Positions 36,601-39,600 of a DNA stretch of 64,000 bases are shown here, piece by piece (position 1 is the first letter of the stretch; every line of letters begins with the position of its first letter). The stretch lies in assembly GCA_019925095.2 (NCBI GenBank), contig CM034392.1:1681501-1745500 (forward strand). The letters run 5' to 3'. The DNA is from Dendrolimus kikuchii. Taxonomy: Eukaryota > Arthropoda > Insecta > Lepidoptera > Lasiocampidae. Made by a program: the position numbers and the translations under genes. Under the pieces are notes generated by a model that saw nothing but the letters and a program-made list of their open reading frames with translations, did not search any database and was not told the origin of the DNA.

Positions 36601-39600
36601 GACTAGGGACGCTTGCAGGTAAACTCTACCTCACACCCGGTACAGTCGACTCTCGATAATTCGACACTCAAGGGACCATACATACTAAAAGTTCAAAGTA
36701 ACAGGAATTTATAACCAAGATGGAGGAAGGAAAAATAATCAATTAAAAAAGAGTTTGATCAAAAGTAATTTATTATTTTAAACATTTATACAATTGTTAA
36801 TTTTGAAAAGTTCGTAATTTTCTGTTGTGTGAGCGACTTCAGTGTATCATTGTTCAATGAATTTTCGAAAGTGATCAGAGCTGAGAAGAAATCGTCACGT
36901 GTGTTAGTTCTGACGGCGTAGAAGCGTAGATTAGCGTTTCAAATTACAGAGAGTAAATTATAGGTAAGAACGGACTTCAAATTATTGTATGTTGTACTAT
37001 ACTATTCTTTCAACTTCAAAAAATCAAAGGACCAATTAATATTGATTTTATTCAATTACTTTTTAATGCCGGAGATCAGCAGACAGGCAGACGGCCCACT
37101 TGATGGAAACCGGTTACCATCGCCTATGGACATTTGCAACACCAAAGTTGCTACAAATGCACTGCTGCTCTCTTAAGGGAGACTGGAACCTGGTCACTAA
37201 TGCCGGAACACAACTCGAAAGTTGTTATGGCGACATACTTTAGACCAGCCATCCAGTCGGGAAAATGCCCTACCACCTGACTGTGGGTTGTTTAGTCGCC
37301 TCTTACGACAGGCCGCCCGGCCGCAGGAAATTGTATTCTTTCTCCGTTCCTGCACGGATAGGAATTTATCGAGTATTTTTCAAGGGACCGGGAAAAACCT
37401 TCAAATTATCGAGAGTCGACTGTACATTGTTCATCAAGGGGCGAAAGTGACCGATTACCAACTGTATGTGCCCCGATTTCCACAGAATACTGAAGGAATC
37501 TTTGCGCGTCCGTTGTTGTGTATTCAAAAAGTAATAAATATGAATACATACAACTTACATAGCACGTAGTCTACGTCCGCTAGCACGCCGCACTTTACAC
37601 AATCACAGAAAATATAAGTTCAAAGTTCACTGGGCCGGCCTTTGATATTGTTTTTATATCAAAAGTATGTTGAGAAGTTTAGTGTCCCAGGGTTCGAAGA
37701 GAAGTGTTGCAGCCGCGCCGTCGCCGCTGCATTTCGCGCGTACTCGGTCTTAGGGGGAGGGAGATAGACATATATACACATTACTATAGTAGAGAGAGAG
37801 AGAAGAGTATACTATGTAATGTATGAAAGTGTAATCTGGCAACCATGCTTTTTCACCACATACACATAAAGTAAATAATTTAGAAACATTTCGTAAACAG
37901 AGAGGAACAAAGGGCGACCTTGGCTTTAGAGTGATCTCTTCTAGACGACTCGGTGGTGACGACTTTGCCAGGTGGTAGGGCATTTGCCCGACTGGATGGC
38001 TACCAACCCTGGTCTAAATTATGTCGCCATAACAACCTTGAGTTGCTTTCCGGCATTAGTGACTAGGTTCCAGTCTCCTTTAAGAGAGTAGCAGTGCATT
38101 TGTAGCAACTTTGGTGTTACAAATATCCATAGGCGATGGTAACCGCTTTCCATCAAGTGGGTCGTCTGCCTGTCTGCTGATCTGCAATATAAAAAAAAAA
38201 CTCCGACACAAATATTTAAATATAAAACAAGGCACATGTGGGAATGATGTATGTTGAACGCATGATTTCTTGAACGTAAGACGATGCTTCTGAACGAGCC
38301 CATAGTGTGAAAGAGATGACAAGTGAAAGAAGAGAATAGACGACGTACGCACGACACAGCAAGAAGACGACGTTCATCCGTGCAGGAACGGAGAAATAAT
38401 ACAATTTCCTACGGCCGGGTGGCCTGTCGTAAGAGGCGACAAAACAAACCACAGCCAGGTGGTAGGGCATTTGCCCGACTGGGATGGCTACCACCCCCGG
38501 TCTAAAGTATGTCGCCATAACAACCTTGATTTATGTTCCTTAGAGAGCAGCAGCGCATTTGTAGCACATTTAGTGTTGCAAATGTCTATAGGCGATGGTA
38601 ACCGCTTTCCATCGAGTGGACCGTCTGCCTGTCTGCTGAACTCCTGCAATAAAAAAAAAGACGCTCTGAGATTTTTTCATTTTAAATATTGTACGGTGTT
38701 AATATTAAAAGTTACAAATCGTCAACTCGTAATGTATTGCTTTTCTTGTCAGCCACCATTCCTACTTGCATGTCAACTTACAGGTCGTGGCAAGTCCTGT
38801 ACTTCTCACCGCGGCCCGTTTCCATCATACGAATCATCGGCACCAACAACTCCGTCAACGAGGTAACATTTTCCTTAATTTCAGTCAAAAGGGTAGATTT
38901 TGTTTTTTTTTTGCAGGAGTTCAGCAGACAGGCAGACGGCCCACTTGATTGAAATCGGTTACCATCGCCTATGGATATTTGCAACACCGAAGGTGCTACA
39001 AATGCGCTGCTGCTCTTTTAAGGGCGACTGGAACCTGGTCACTAATGCCGGAACACAACTCAAGGTTGTTATGGCGACATACTTTAGACGAGGGGTGGTA
39101 GCCATCCAGTCGCGCAAATGCCCTACCACCTGGCTGTGGGTTGTTTTGTCGCCTCTTACGACAAGCCGCCCCAACGCAGGAAATTATATTCTTTCTCCGT
39201 TCCTGCACGGATAAAATAGAATAGAACATACTTTATTTATTTATTTATTACATATCCAACAGCTATATTTATAATTTAAAACAATCGACTCTGTTTAATA
39301 TGAATGTTGCCAATTACTGGATACTTCACGCTTTACAGTGTATTTGTGCAAATAATGCCTGCTGTAGCGTCCCCTATATAGTATATGTTGTATATAGTAT
39401 ATCTATCTATCTATCAATCATTTAAGAGCTATGCTCTTGTCGGTGGAGCCTCCTCCAATCTTCTCTATTATGGGCCAGTTGTTTTACTTCTATGTAAGAC
39501 ACGACACCCACTTTTTCTTTTATTTGATCCATGTATGCTCGCCTTGGTCTTCCCTTCCCTCTCCTTGCTTCCACTTTACCTTCGATTAACGTGCATAAGA